DNA from: Candidatus Dormiibacterota bacterium
Lineage (GTDB): Bacteria; Chloroflexota; Dormibacteria; Dormibacterales; Dormibacteraceae
Direction of reading: 5' to 3'
Length of the DNA: 42,778 bases
Assembly: GCA_955652705.1 (NCBI GenBank)
Contig: CATPBK010000010.1
Coordinates: 1-42,778, forward strand
This document shows, one piece after another, positions 7,153 to 14,450 of this stretch. Numbering within the stretch: the stretch's first letter is position 1; each line of letters opens with the position of its first letter. Made by a program: the position numbers and the translations under genes. The notes under the pieces are model-generated. The model ran no database searches, was not told the origin of the DNA, and saw only the letters and a list, made by a program, of their open reading frames with translations.

Positions 7153-8631
7153 TTACTTCTTTATGGCGAAGTTCACCGCGTTCTGGCCGATCGTGATGCT
7201 GTCGCCGTCCGTCAGCTCGCGCTCCTGGACCACGTCTCCGTTGACCAGCGTGCCGTTGGTGCTCCCGAGGTCGACGACGAAGAAAGTGTTTCCTCGCCGC
7301 TCGACCCGAGCGTGGTGGCCCGACGTCGCCGGGTCGCGCAGCACCAGGTCGTTGTCGGGGGCCCGTCCGATCCGCAGAGAGGGTCCGGTCAGGCGGTAGG
7401 TGTGCCCGCTGTCGGGGCCGGACGCGACGACCAGCTCGGCCTCCACAAGCGTGGGCAGGCCGGCGGTGTCGTGCTCGGCGGCGCCCCCCACCTGGGTGGA
7501 GTCGACGAAGACCGTGCGGTCGAGAGGCGGCATCTCAGCCGCCGGCGGCTCGGCCGGAGGAGCCTCGGCCGCGGCCGGCTCAGCTGCGGACGCGGCCGGG
7601 ACTTCCCAGGGCGAGGCGGCAGGCGCCTCGCCCGGCGCTTCCGCGGGAGCCGCGGTGGCGGGCTTCTCCCAGCCCGGAGCGGCTGGCGCCTCGGCGGGCG
7701 GGGCGGACTCACCCGCTGCGGACGGCTGCCAGACCAGAGTGGGGGCCGAGTCGGTCGGGGACGGTTCGGCGGGCGGCGTTTCGGGCGGCTGCTCCCAGGC
7801 GGGGGCAGCCGGGGCCTCTGCCGCAGCCTCCGGCGCGGGCGCTTTAGGCTGGTCGCCCGAGGCGGGTGGGCTCCAGGCAGGGATCGGCATCGTTTCGCCC
7901 TGGGCGGAGGTTCCCATCGGAGCAGCCTCTTCGGCGGCTGGGGCCGGGGCCGGCGTCTCCCAGGCCGGTGCAACCAGCTCCGGAGGCGCAGCGCCGGGCT
8001 CGGGCGGAGCGGGGGCGGCCGGTGACTCCCAGGTCGGCACGGCCGGCTCGGACGAGGCGGCAGGCGTGGCCGGCTCGGACGAGGCGGCAGCCGCGGCCGG
8101 CTGCTCAGTACCCGGTGGGCCTGGCGCCGCTTCTGGCGCCTTGGGAGGGTCCCAGCTCGGCGTGGGCGTGGCTGCCACATCGGCAGGGGCGGGCTCCCAC
8201 CCGGGCCGGGCCGGCTCGGCCGGCTTGGGCACCTCCCAGCTCGGTGTTGCCGGCGCGGCGGGCTCGGCCGCCGCGGGCGAAGCGGGCGCCGGTACCGAGG
8301 GCGGCGGCGGCACGCGGGTCGGCTGGGCCGGCGGGGGCGGCGCCCAGGTCGGCACTGACGGGTCGAGCGTCTGGGTCGCCGGCGGCGGCGGCGCCGCCGC
8401 GGGAGTCGGATTCATCCAGGCCGGAGGCGGCGGCTGGCCGGGAGCGGAGCCCGGCGGGGCGGCTGTCCGAGCGAGTGGCGCGCCCGGCACGCCCATGGGG
8501 ACGGATGGCGGACGCATGGCGGCCCGTAGGCGGCGATTCTTCCCGTTCTCGAGCAGGTAGAGGACCCCGACCGCCACCAGGAGGACGATGCAGACGAGGA
8601 GCGCTAAGACGACAAGTGTTGATGAATCCAT
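7153..8631 (-). CDS. Membrane-anchored FHA-domain protein with a Trp-punctuated Pro/Ala linker
   Basis: This 492-residue protein begins with one membrane helix (about residues 5-27, LVVLALLVCIVLLVAVGVLY) and a basic stop-transfer segment. A linker of about 320 residues follows, made almost only of Pro, Ala, Glu, Ser and Thr, with twelve Trp residues in repeats such as PTWESP, PAWETP and PSWEVP. The FHA domain lies at about 410-490, with RIGR at 420, a SxxH-like SGHH and the DLGSTNGT turn; it should bind phospho-threonine. A DRTVFVDSTQ segment near residue 373 resembles the kinase target found ahead of FHA domains in GarA-type proteins. The adjacent PP2C gene supports a phospho-signalling role. 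An AAGGAAGG ribosome site lies about 12 nt before the ATG. Confidence 0.9.
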   Translation of the reverse strand: MDSSTLVVLALLVCIVLLVAVGVLYLLENGKNRRLRAAMRPPSVPMGVPGAPLARTAAPPGSAPGQPPPPAWMNPTPAAAPPPPATQTLDPSVPTWAPPPPAQPTRVPPPPSVPAPASPAAAEPAAPATPSWEVPKPAEPARPGWEPAPADVAATPTPSWDPPKAPEAAPGPPGTEQPAAAAASSEPATPAASSEPAVPTWESPAAPAPPEPGAAPPELVAPAWETPAPAPAAEEAAPMGTSAQGETMPIPAWSPPASGDQPKAPAPEAAAEAPAAPAWEQPPETPPAEPSPTDSAPTLVWQPSAAGESAPPAEAPAAPGWEKPATAAPAEAPGEAPAASPWEVPAASAAEPAAAEAPPAEPPAAEMPPLDRTVFVDSTQVGGAAEHDTAGLPTLVEAELVVASGPDSGHTYRLTGPSLRIGRAPDNDLVLRDPATSGHHARVERRGNTFFVVDLGSTNGTLVNGDVVQERELTDGDSITIGQNAVNFAIKK

Positions 8632-8669
8632 GTACTAGGAGAACCTTCCTTTTGACCTTGCGGGTGCGC

Positions 8670-8732
8670 GTCTCAATGGGACATTTCCTGTCCGGCGAGA
8701 CAGAAGTATGGCAGCGCGAGTGAGAGCGTCAA
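8670..8732 (-). promoter_or_regulatory. Promoter and 5' hairpin of the FHA-PP2C operon
   Basis: On the minus strand TTGACG (8732-8727) and ATACTT (8709-8704) are separated by 17 nt, a good sigma-70-type match. The predicted start falls near 8697. An imperfect hairpin follows at 8701-8670 (outer GTCTC/GAGAC, inner GGACA/TGTCC), so it would sit at the very 5' end of the mRNA, about 40 nt before the FHA start codon. Confidence 0.6.
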
Positions 8733-8734
8733 GT

Positions 8735-11446
8735 TCACCCGCCTCGGCGTGAATCGAGCGGCCGGAGCTCCTCCGGCCGGACGAATCCCTCGAGCCGGAG
8801 CCGGCCGCTGGCGACGCCCGCCACCGTGAGGTCGACATCCAGCACGTGCTCCCCCGCCTCGAGGGGCGCGCCGAGGTCGACGAGCAGCCGCACCGGCCGC
8901 CCGACCGGGAGGTCCAGGCGGCGCGGGAGCGGGACGGTGCGCGAGCTGATCTCGGCCAGGATCCGATCGGTGGTGATCGCGTTGCCGTCGAGGTGCACGG
9001 CGTGGACGCCGGTCAGGGCGGCGGGTCGCGTCCGGTTCAGGAGCTGGAAGCTCAAGCCCACCGTGTCAGACCGCAGGCTCTTGCTCTCGACCAGGCGCTC
9101 GACCAGGTAGTCCGGCACCGGCCGTCGTGGCGGCGCGACTCCGGCGGGCGCCAGCCCAACGCGGATCTTGATCTCGGTCGAGTCGACCAGCTGGCCCCCG
9201 ACCCAGAGCTCCGCCTCCAGGACATATTCGCCCGGAGCGCCCGCCGGCAGCGTCAGCCGCTCGATCTGCGCCGCCGGCTCGGCGGCTCCCGGCAGCTCGA
9301 AGTCGAGCGTCCCCCCATAGGACTTGCGACGCAGCGCGTCGCGGACACGCGCCATCCCCGTCTCCACCAGGCCCCGCTCCCGCCGCAGGCCCCAGCGCAC
9401 GCGCGCCGGCCCGGCCAGCTGGAAGTCGTCGTTGACCACGACCAGGCGCGCCTCGACCGGGCGGCCGGGCTCGTAGGCAACTCCACGCCGGTCGGCCGCA
9501 AAGCCGAGCGGCTCGATGATGACCCGAGTCGGCGCCATCGCCGCGGCGAGCGCTTCGAATCCGGCCTTCGGCACGCGGGCGTGGTCGACAACGCCGAAGC
9601 CGATGCTCGGGAAGGGATCGACCAGCTGGTAGGCGAAGGCGCCCCAGCAGGGCTCCAGCTTGCGCCGGCGGAACTGCTCCACAGCGAACCGTAGGAGCCA
9701 GGCCTGGTAGTCCTGGCTGTCGGAGACATAGGTCTCCAGGCTTTCCTGGTCAGAGGGGAGGCCGACGCCGAACTCCATCCACTGGTACGGCTGGAAACCC
9801 GCGTAGAGCCAGGCCGAGTCGTCGTCCGGCACGGGCCAGCGCGAGCCGAGCTCCCGCCAGACGGGCGAGCCCACCGACGGCAGCGCCTGGGCTCCGAACG
9901 CGCTGACGAAGCCCGGCTCCACCTCGGAAAAGCCGGACCAGTGCCCGTGCGACCAGCCGAGGAAGAGGTGGGAATCGAGCTCGCCGGAGGCCGCGAGCGC
10001 CGGGCGCGACGGGTCGAGGCGCTCGAACAGAGCCTTGGCGTCCTGGTCGATGGAGTAGTTCTGACGCACGGCATGAACGTCGCCCAGGCCGGCATTGGCC
10101 GGGATCCAGGGCGGATTGTCGTGCGCGATCCAGAGGGCGATCGCGGGGTGATTGCGCAGCAGCTCCACCATCTCCGGCACCTGCTCGCGGACGGAGTCCT
10201 CGAAGAAGCGCGCCTCCTCGCCGGTCGCGTGATAGGCGTAGGCCTGGGTGAGCGGGAAGTCGGCGAGGACCACCATCCCGGCCCGGTCGGCCGCTCGGTA
10301 GAACTCTTCCGGGAGGACGTGGGCGTGCACGCGCAGGGCGTCCAGGTTGGCGTCGCGGGCCAGCTCGAGGTCGGCCTCCAGCCGCTCTTCGGTCAGCCGG
10401 TCGAGGCGGAGGTCGGGCGCGTAGTTGGCGCCCCGCAGGAAGAACGGCTGGCCGCCGGCGCGTACTGTCCAGCCCTCCGGCCGGGGGCGGATCTCGAGGT
10501 CGCGGAAGCCGAACTCCTCGCTAACCCGGACCGATTCCCGGCCGTCCACCAGCACCTTTGCCACCGCCCGGTAGAGAAACGGTTCGCCCAGGCGCCAGGG
10601 CGACCAGCGCCGCGCCTGCGGGATGGAGACGCTGAAGGCGACGGTCTGCTCGAGGCCACCGGGGACCCGGTACTCGCGGCTCAGCCGGAGTGGCCGCGGC
10701 CCTCCCTCGAGAGGGGGGACTCCCCCCTTTGCGACGGCCGGGCTCAGCCCTTCCCCCGTCCCAATGCCCTGCAGCTCGAGCTGCATCTCGCCCACCATGT
10801 CGCGGCCGTCGAGGTTGCGCAGGCGTGCCTCCACCTCCAGGATCCCGACGTCGCCTGCCTCGAGCCGCGGTTTCAGGCGGAGGCAGTCGAGCACCACCGA
10901 GCCGGCGTACTCCAGCTCTACCGGCCGCCAGAGCCCGACCGGCACCTCCCAGCGATAGGGCTCGGGGAGGCTGAAGTAGGCGGTCGGCGGATAAGGGCGG
11001 CTGTCGCCGTCGCTGAAGAGCCCCATGACGTGGCGCTTGCGGACGAGGTCGGTCTCGACCGGCGCCTCGCAGCAGACGACGAGCAGGTTGTCGGCGGCGA
11101 GGTGGGAGGTGATGTCGAAGCCGAAGGGCGCGAAGTAGCCGTAGTGCGACCCGAGCAGGCGCCCGTTGAGCCAGACGTTGGCGGCGAGAAAAGCCCCGCC
11201 AATGCGGAGCAGAACGCGGCCGGAGTGGTCTGGCCGAGCGAACGCGGAGCGGTACCAGAGTGCCTGGCGGCCTTGGGCCGCCAGGCGCTGGCCGGGCACC
11301 TCGGCCGCTTCCCAGCCCCGGCCGCGACCGGCCGGCAGGCCTTCCGCCTCACCCTCGCCGAGCGACATCCACTGCGACTGCCAGCCGTCCAGGCGGCGGA
11401 TTCCGCCGGAGCCCTGCCGGAGAGGCAGGCTCAGGCAGTCGTTCAT
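8735..11446 (-). CDS. GH2 beta-mannosidase-like protein lacking both catalytic glutamates
   Basis: This 903-residue protein has the GH2 plan: an N-terminal jelly-roll sugar-binding domain (WYRSAFARPDHSGRVLLRIG, NVWLNGRLLGSHYGYFAPF), an immunoglobulin-like domain, a TIM barrel starting at FFLRGANYAPD, and C-terminal beta domains. In beta-mannosidases the acid/base Glu lies in a WNGNNE-type motif; here the site reads WIAHDN, with Asn444. The nucleophile motif SEFG reads SAFG, with Ala516 (codon 9901-9899). Glycosidase activity by the normal mechanism is therefore unlikely. No signal peptide is visible. The ATG at 11446 overlaps the galK stop as ATGA; the frame continues upstream to 12262 but only as an overlap of galK. 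It may be a sugar-binding or regulatory protein. Confidence 0.85.
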   Translation of the reverse strand: MNDCLSLPLRQGSGGIRRLDGWQSQWMSLGEGEAEGLPAGRGRGWEAAEVPGQRLAAQGRQALWYRSAFARPDHSGRVLLRIGGAFLAANVWLNGRLLGSHYGYFAPFGFDITSHLAADNLLVVCCEAPVETDLVRKRHVMGLFSDGDSRPYPPTAYFSLPEPYRWEVPVGLWRPVELEYAGSVVLDCLRLKPRLEAGDVGILEVEARLRNLDGRDMVGEMQLELQGIGTGEGLSPAVAKGGVPPLEGGPRPLRLSREYRVPGGLEQTVAFSVSIPQARRWSPWRLGEPFLYRAVAKVLVDGRESVRVSEEFGFRDLEIRPRPEGWTVRAGGQPFFLRGANYAPDLRLDRLTEERLEADLELARDANLDALRVHAHVLPEEFYRAADRAGMVVLADFPLTQAYAYHATGEEARFFEDSVREQVPEMVELLRNHPAIALWIAHDNPPWIPANAGLGDVHAVRQNYSIDQDAKALFERLDPSRPALAASGELDSHLFLGWSHGHWSGFSEVEPGFVSAFGAQALPSVGSPVWRELGSRWPVPDDDSAWLYAGFQPYQWMEFGVGLPSDQESLETYVSDSQDYQAWLLRFAVEQFRRRKLEPCWGAFAYQLVDPFPSIGFGVVDHARVPKAGFEALAAAMAPTRVIIEPLGFAADRRGVAYEPGRPVEARLVVVNDDFQLAGPARVRWGLRRERGLVETGMARVRDALRRKSYGGTLDFELPGAAEPAAQIERLTLPAGAPGEYVLEAELWVGGQLVDSTEIKIRVGLAPAGVAPPRRPVPDYLVERLVESKSLRSDTVGLSFQLLNRTRPAALTGVHAVHLDGNAITTDRILAEISSRTVPLPRRLDLPVGRPVRLLVDLGAPLEAGEHVLDVDLTVAGVASGRLRLEGFVRPEELRPLDSRRGG

Positions 11447-12438
11447 GCGACCGGGCTCCGCGCGAAAGCGCCGTCCGCCGTGCGGCAGATCAATACCCGC
11501 GCGGGGACGGCGGCGCTGAACGCCTGCGCCTGCGCCGCCTCCACCAGCGCCAGCACGCTGCCGCCGAACCCGGCGCCCATGAGGCGGGCGCCGAGGCAGC
11601 CGGGGGCCGCTCGCGCTGCCTGGGCCACGTCGTCCAGCCGGGGCGTCGAGACCCGAAAGTCGTCGCGCAGGCTCGCGTGGGACTCGTTCAGCAGCTGGCC
11701 GAGGCGTTCGCGTTTCCCGGCCCGCAAGCAATCGACGAACTCGAGCACTCGTGCGGTTTCCGTGATCATGTGCCGGAGCAGAGGCTCGCCCGCTGCGTCC
11801 TCGGGCCTGAGCTCGAGGAGCACCCTGTCTCCCAGCGCGGCCACCGCGCCGTCCCGCCGCTCGTTGTACGGCGAGTGGGCAAGGTCGTGCCGCTGGCCGG
11901 AGTCGATGACGGCGATGGCCAGATCGTCCGGGAAGGGCACATAGCCGTAGGCCAGGCTCAAGCAGTTGATGAGGACGGCGTGGCCCGCCCGTCCCAGGGC
12001 GCTCGCGAACTGGTCCATGATGCCCACCCGCACGCCGGTCGCCTGCTGCTCGGCCTTCTGACAGGCGAGCGCCGCGTTTTTGCCGTCGAGCTCTGGCTCC
12101 AGGCCGGCAGCGGTCGCGACCAGCAGCGCCGCGGAAGAGCTGAGCCCGCCGCCGACAGGCAGGTCGGCCTCGACCGCGCAACGTTGGGGCGGCGCCGCGA
12201 GCACCTCGCCGACCGCGCGCACGTAGCGCAGCCCGGCCTCGCTGTCGCTGCGCAGCTCCCACTGCGCTGCCGGTGCGCCGGCCACCGCCACGTAGCGATC
12301 GACCGCCGCCGGCAGCACCAGCCCACCCGCGTAGTCCACGTGCTCGCCGATCAGGTTGACGCGTCCCGGGGCCTGCGCCGACCAGGCCGGCGTGGCGCCG
12401 TACTCGGCCTCAAAGCGCGCCTCAGCCCGGGACTTCAC
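11443..12438 (-). CDS. galK: Galactokinase
   Basis: This GHMP-family kinase phosphorylates galactose to galactose 1-phosphate in the Leloir pathway. It shows the galactokinase signature GRVNLIGEHVDYAGG near residue 25, the ATP-loop GGGLSSSAALL, and the C-terminal GAGFGGSVLAL motif. The GTG at 12438 gives 331 residues and a 17-nt overlap with galT; an ATG at 12471 in the same frame would add 11 residues deeper in galT. Either is a little short for the family (about 350-390), mostly at the N-terminus. It lies between galT and the GH2-like gene, both in overlap, so the three are co-translated. Confidence 0.9.
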   Translation of the reverse strand: MKSRAEARFEAEYGATPAWSAQAPGRVNLIGEHVDYAGGLVLPAAVDRYVAVAGAPAAQWELRSDSEAGLRYVRAVGEVLAAPPQRCAVEADLPVGGGLSSSAALLVATAAGLEPELDGKNAALACQKAEQQATGVRVGIMDQFASALGRAGHAVLINCLSLAYGYVPFPDDLAIAVIDSGQRHDLAHSPYNERRDGAVAALGDRVLLELRPEDAAGEPLLRHMITETARVLEFVDCLRAGKRERLGQLLNESHASLRDDFRVSTPRLDDVAQAARAAPGCLGARLMGAGFGGSVLALVEAAQAQAFSAAVPARVLICRTADGAFARSPVA

Positions 12439-13336
12439 GGAGCTGCTTGGCGGTCTCGTCGGCCCGCACATCCAGGACGAAAGCGCCGGCTCCGAGCTCG
12501 GATCCGGCCAGGTACTTGAGCTTGTCGGCGGAACGGTTCGGCGGATAGAACTCGATGTGGAAGTGGAAGTAGCGATGGCCCCGGCCGGGTGGCCGCTGGT
12601 GCATCGCCATCACGTAAGGAAGCGGCTTGCCGAACAGCTTGTCGTACTTGCGAAGCACGACCTTGAGGACGCGCGCGAGGCCGCCGGCCTGCTCATCGGT
12701 CAGTTCGGCGATGGTCCCAACGTGGCCGCGAGGCGCCAGATGCAGCTCGTAAGGCCAGCGCGCGAAGGGCGGCACGAAGGCGATCCAGTCGTCCTCCGCC
12801 GCCACGGTACGCAACCCTTGAGCCTCGCCGGCCAGGACTTCGCAGTACAGGCAGCTGCCGGTCTCGCGCTGGTGTCTCTTGAAGCTATCGAGCTCGCGCT
12901 CGAGGATGGCCGGGATGAATGGGTAGGCGTAGATCTGGCCGTGCGGGTGGCTCAAGGTGACGCCGATCTCCTCGCCCCGGTTCTCGAAGATGTAGACGTA
13001 CTTCACGTTGGGCAGCCGGGAAAGCTCGGCGAAGCGGTCCTGCCAGACCCCGACCAGATCGCGGATGTGCTCCACCGGCTGCTCGCCCAGTGAGGAGTCG
13101 TGGTCCGAGGTGTAGCAGACCACCTCGCAGCGGCCCTGGTCGCCGGTGTAGGACGGGAAGCGATTCTCGAAGACGGCGATGTAGTAAGTCGGCTCCGAGA
13201 TCTCGGTCTCGCGACCTCCGGGCTGGGTGGGGCAGAGCGGGCAGTTGGCCGCGTCGGGGTGATAAGTGCGGTCCTGGCGCCAGGGCGCGACGGTCACCCA
13301 CTCGCGAAGGAGGGGGTGCCAGCGGAGCTCGCTCAC
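12422..13336 (-). CDS. galT: Galactose-1-phosphate uridylyltransferase
   Basis: This 304-residue HIT-superfamily enzyme exchanges UDP between glucose and galactose 1-phosphate. The active-site histidine motif SHPHGQIYAY is near residue 129. Zinc-site cysteines are in CPLC (residues 32-35), and further conserved stretches are ENRFPSYTG, FVPPFARWPYELHLAP and HFHIEFYPPNR, ending with a YLAGSELGAGAF block. The start is GTG at 13336, overlapping the stop of the small upstream ORF as GTGA. Galactokinase follows. No galE or galM lies in this window, so the rest of the pathway must be elsewhere. Confidence 0.95.
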   Translation of the reverse strand: MSELRWHPLLREWVTVAPWRQDRTYHPDAANCPLCPTQPGGRETEISEPTYYIAVFENRFPSYTGDQGRCEVVCYTSDHDSSLGEQPVEHIRDLVGVWQDRFAELSRLPNVKYVYIFENRGEEIGVTLSHPHGQIYAYPFIPAILERELDSFKRHQRETGSCLYCEVLAGEAQGLRTVAAEDDWIAFVPPFARWPYELHLAPRGHVGTIAELTDEQAGGLARVLKVVLRKYDKLFGKPLPYVMAMHQRPPGRGHRYFHFHIEFYPPNRSADKLKYLAGSELGAGAFVLDVRADETAKQLREVPG

Positions 13337-13416
13337 TTCTTGGTTTTTTTGCTGTACAGGATCAGGTAGCGGCCGTCCTTCTTCTTCACGACCCGCTTGC
13401 CCAGACGCTTAGCCAA
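13333..13416 (-). CDS. Small basic ORF (27 aa) linking the LOG-like gene and galT
   Basis: A 27-residue frame begins at TTG 13416, overlaps the stop of the LOG-like gene (TTGGCTAA), and ends with a TGA that overlaps the galT start as GTGA. The peptide is very basic, with a KKKDGRYLILYSKK core: an Arg/Lys-rich N-terminus, a short hydrophobic stretch YLILY, and a Lys-rich tail. I do not recognise it. It fills the whole gap between its neighbours with coupling signals at both ends, the same style as the other junctions in this operon. It could instead be only a spacer that keeps ribosomes moving. Confidence 0.5.
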   Translation of the reverse strand: MAKRLGKRVVKKKDGRYLILYSKKTKK

Positions 13417-13855
13417 GGACTATGCGAACCGCTTCGTCGGGGCTGCCGGCGGTCTCCAGACCCTCCAGCCGCCAGGTCTGAAGCCCGACCACCGGGCGTC
13501 CCAGACGGCGCGCCAGCGCGATCTCGCTGAGCGTTCCCCAGCCGGTCGAGCCGATGGCGATCACCGCCTCCGCCGCTGTGGCGAGGACGGCGTTGCGGGC
13601 CTGGCCGAGCCCGGTCGGAAGGGACAGCGTGAGGTACTCGTTGGCGCCCTCGCGGTCGCTCGTGGGAAGGATCCCGACGACGGTGCCGCCGGCCTTGGCC
13701 GCCCCCTCGCTGGCGGCTTCCATGACCCCTCCGTAACCGCCGCAAAGGACCACGCAGCCCGCCTCCGCGAGCAGCCTGCCGACGTCGAATGCCGCCTGCC
13801 GATGGGGGGTTCCGGGGTCCGAGTCGCCGCAGACGGCGACGTATCGGTTCGGCAT
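13409..13855 (-). CDS. LOG-like (lysine-decarboxylase-like, TIGR00725-type) protein
   Basis: This 148-residue Rossmann-type protein opens with MPNRYVAVCGDSDPGTP and has GCVVLCGGYGGVMEAASEGA, then GILPTSDREGANEYLT and a GSTGWGTLSEIALA segment. LOG cytokinin-activating enzymes carry PGGxGTxxE; here the motif is GSTGWGTLSE, as in the short TIGR00725 group, so a nucleotide-binding role is likely but phosphoribohydrolase activity is not proved. The frame extends to an ATG at 13903, but the ATG at 13855 starts at the conserved strand and has a TACACT box 7 nt upstream. It heads the galactose operon; its link to galactose metabolism is unexplained. Confidence 0.82.
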   Translation of the reverse strand: MPNRYVAVCGDSDPGTPHRQAAFDVGRLLAEAGCVVLCGGYGGVMEAASEGAAKAGGTVVGILPTSDREGANEYLTLSLPTGLGQARNAVLATAAEAVIAIGSTGWGTLSEIALARRLGRPVVGLQTWRLEGLETAGSPDEAVRIVLG

Positions 13856-13862
13856 CCGGCCG

Positions 13863-13868
13863 AGTGTA
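13863..13868 (-). promoter_or_regulatory. -10 box of the galactose operon, probably leaderless
   Basis: TACACT on the minus strand ends 7 nt before the ATG at 13855. The surrounding GTATAC is symmetrical, so it could also supply a -10 (TACAAT, 13869-13874) for the plus-strand RNA that begins near 13881. Confidence 0.5.
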
Positions 13869-13880
13869 TACAATGACCCG

Positions 13881-14114
13881 GAAGTCCACTGCCCATGGGG
13901 CAAAGGAGGTGAGATGTTTGGCAGACCAACCTAGCCGCGGAGCCAACCATCTCGTTTGCCCGCCGGGAGTGTTGAAGGGAGTCCGTTCCTAGACGCTGCC
14001 GACATTCCCCGAACTGGCTCTCCCGGAGTCGGAGGTGGGAAGCTCCGCGAGCAAACCCTGGTAAGGACGAGAGGCCGGAGAGTTCCGTCGGGGGAACGCC
14101 GGCCTCTCTGTTTT
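13881..14114 (+). ncRNA. Candidate structured RNA, family not recognised
   Basis: This stretch has no convincing gene but strong secondary structure on the plus strand. A long helix pairs GGGCAAA (13898-13904) with TTTGCCC (13955-13961), GAGATG (13911-13916) with CATCTC (13948-13953) and TTGGC (13918-13922) with GCCAA (13942-13946). A side bulge holds AAAGGAGGTGAG, an ideal ribosome-binding site, followed by a six-codon frame ATG...TAG (13914-13934). About 110 nt of further GC-rich sequence leads to a long intrinsic terminator. A TATACA/TACAAT -10-like box lies at 13867-13874; the start of the RNA is a guess. It could be a small RNA, a riboswitch-like leader that always terminates, or the leader of a lost gene. 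It does not match RNase P RNA, tmRNA, SRP RNA or T-box cores by eye. Confidence 0.5.
14069..14114 (+). terminator. Strong intrinsic terminator
   Basis: GAGAGGCCGG (14069-14078) pairs perfectly with CCGGCCTCTC (14099-14108). An inner GTTCC/GGAAC stem extends the hairpin, and TGTTTT follows. It ends the candidate RNA that starts near 13881. Confidence 0.85.
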
Positions 14115-14119
14115 CCTCA

Positions 14120-14450
14120 ACTTGTGGGTGGCTTTATCTTTTCTTAATTGGAGCGGCGCACTCGCGCCGCCTGCCGCGCGCTGCGGCGGGCGACTTGGGG
14201 CGAAGGGCCTTTTACGTCTTCATCGGACTTGTGGGTGGCTTGATCCCTTTTTTATTTGGAGCGGCGCACTTGCGCCGCCTGCCGCCCGCTGCGGCGGGCG
14301 ACTTGGGGCGAAGGGCCTTTACGCTCTGATTCCGGATCCTCACTCGTGGGGGGTTTGATCTGACCTTGTTTGGAGCGGGCCACGCGGTTGCCGCCCGCTG
14401 CGGCGCGCGAGTCTACAAGGAACGGCCCTTACGCCCTTAAACCGGGTCCC
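14120..14450. repeat. Three tandem ~110-bp GC-rich repeats
   Basis: Copies begin at 14120, 14227 and 14342 with ACTTGTGGGTGGCT-like starts (the third is ACTCGTGGGGGG). Each holds an AT-rich patch, then GGAGCGGCGCA, then two hairpins (GCGGCGCA/TGCGCCGC and GCCCGC/GCGGGC), GGGGCGAAGGGCC and a T-run followed by ACG. Copies 1 and 2 are nearly identical; copy 3 has lost the first hairpin and is degenerate. The period is 107-115 nt with no unique spacers. The far end of copy 3 runs into the C-terminal codons of the AhpD-like gene on the other strand. Confidence 0.85.

Noticed and set aside
8735-12262. A 1175-codon frame suggesting a galK-GH2 fusion protein
   Set aside because: The first 272 codons lie over galK in another frame, are Arg/Ala/Gly-rich and match no domain; the GH2 domain begins properly at ATG 11446 with an ATGA overlap.
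13789-13992. A 67-codon plus-strand gene
   Set aside because: Its first half lies opposite the LOG-like gene and its second half lies in the helices of the candidate RNA; no domain is visible.
13881-14114. RNase P RNA, tmRNA, SRP RNA or 6S RNA
   Set aside because: None of the conserved cores is recognisable and the 5' and 3' ends do not pair as needed.
14120-14450. CRISPR array
   Set aside because: The repeat units are about 110 bp, adjoin directly without unique spacers, and no cas gene is present.
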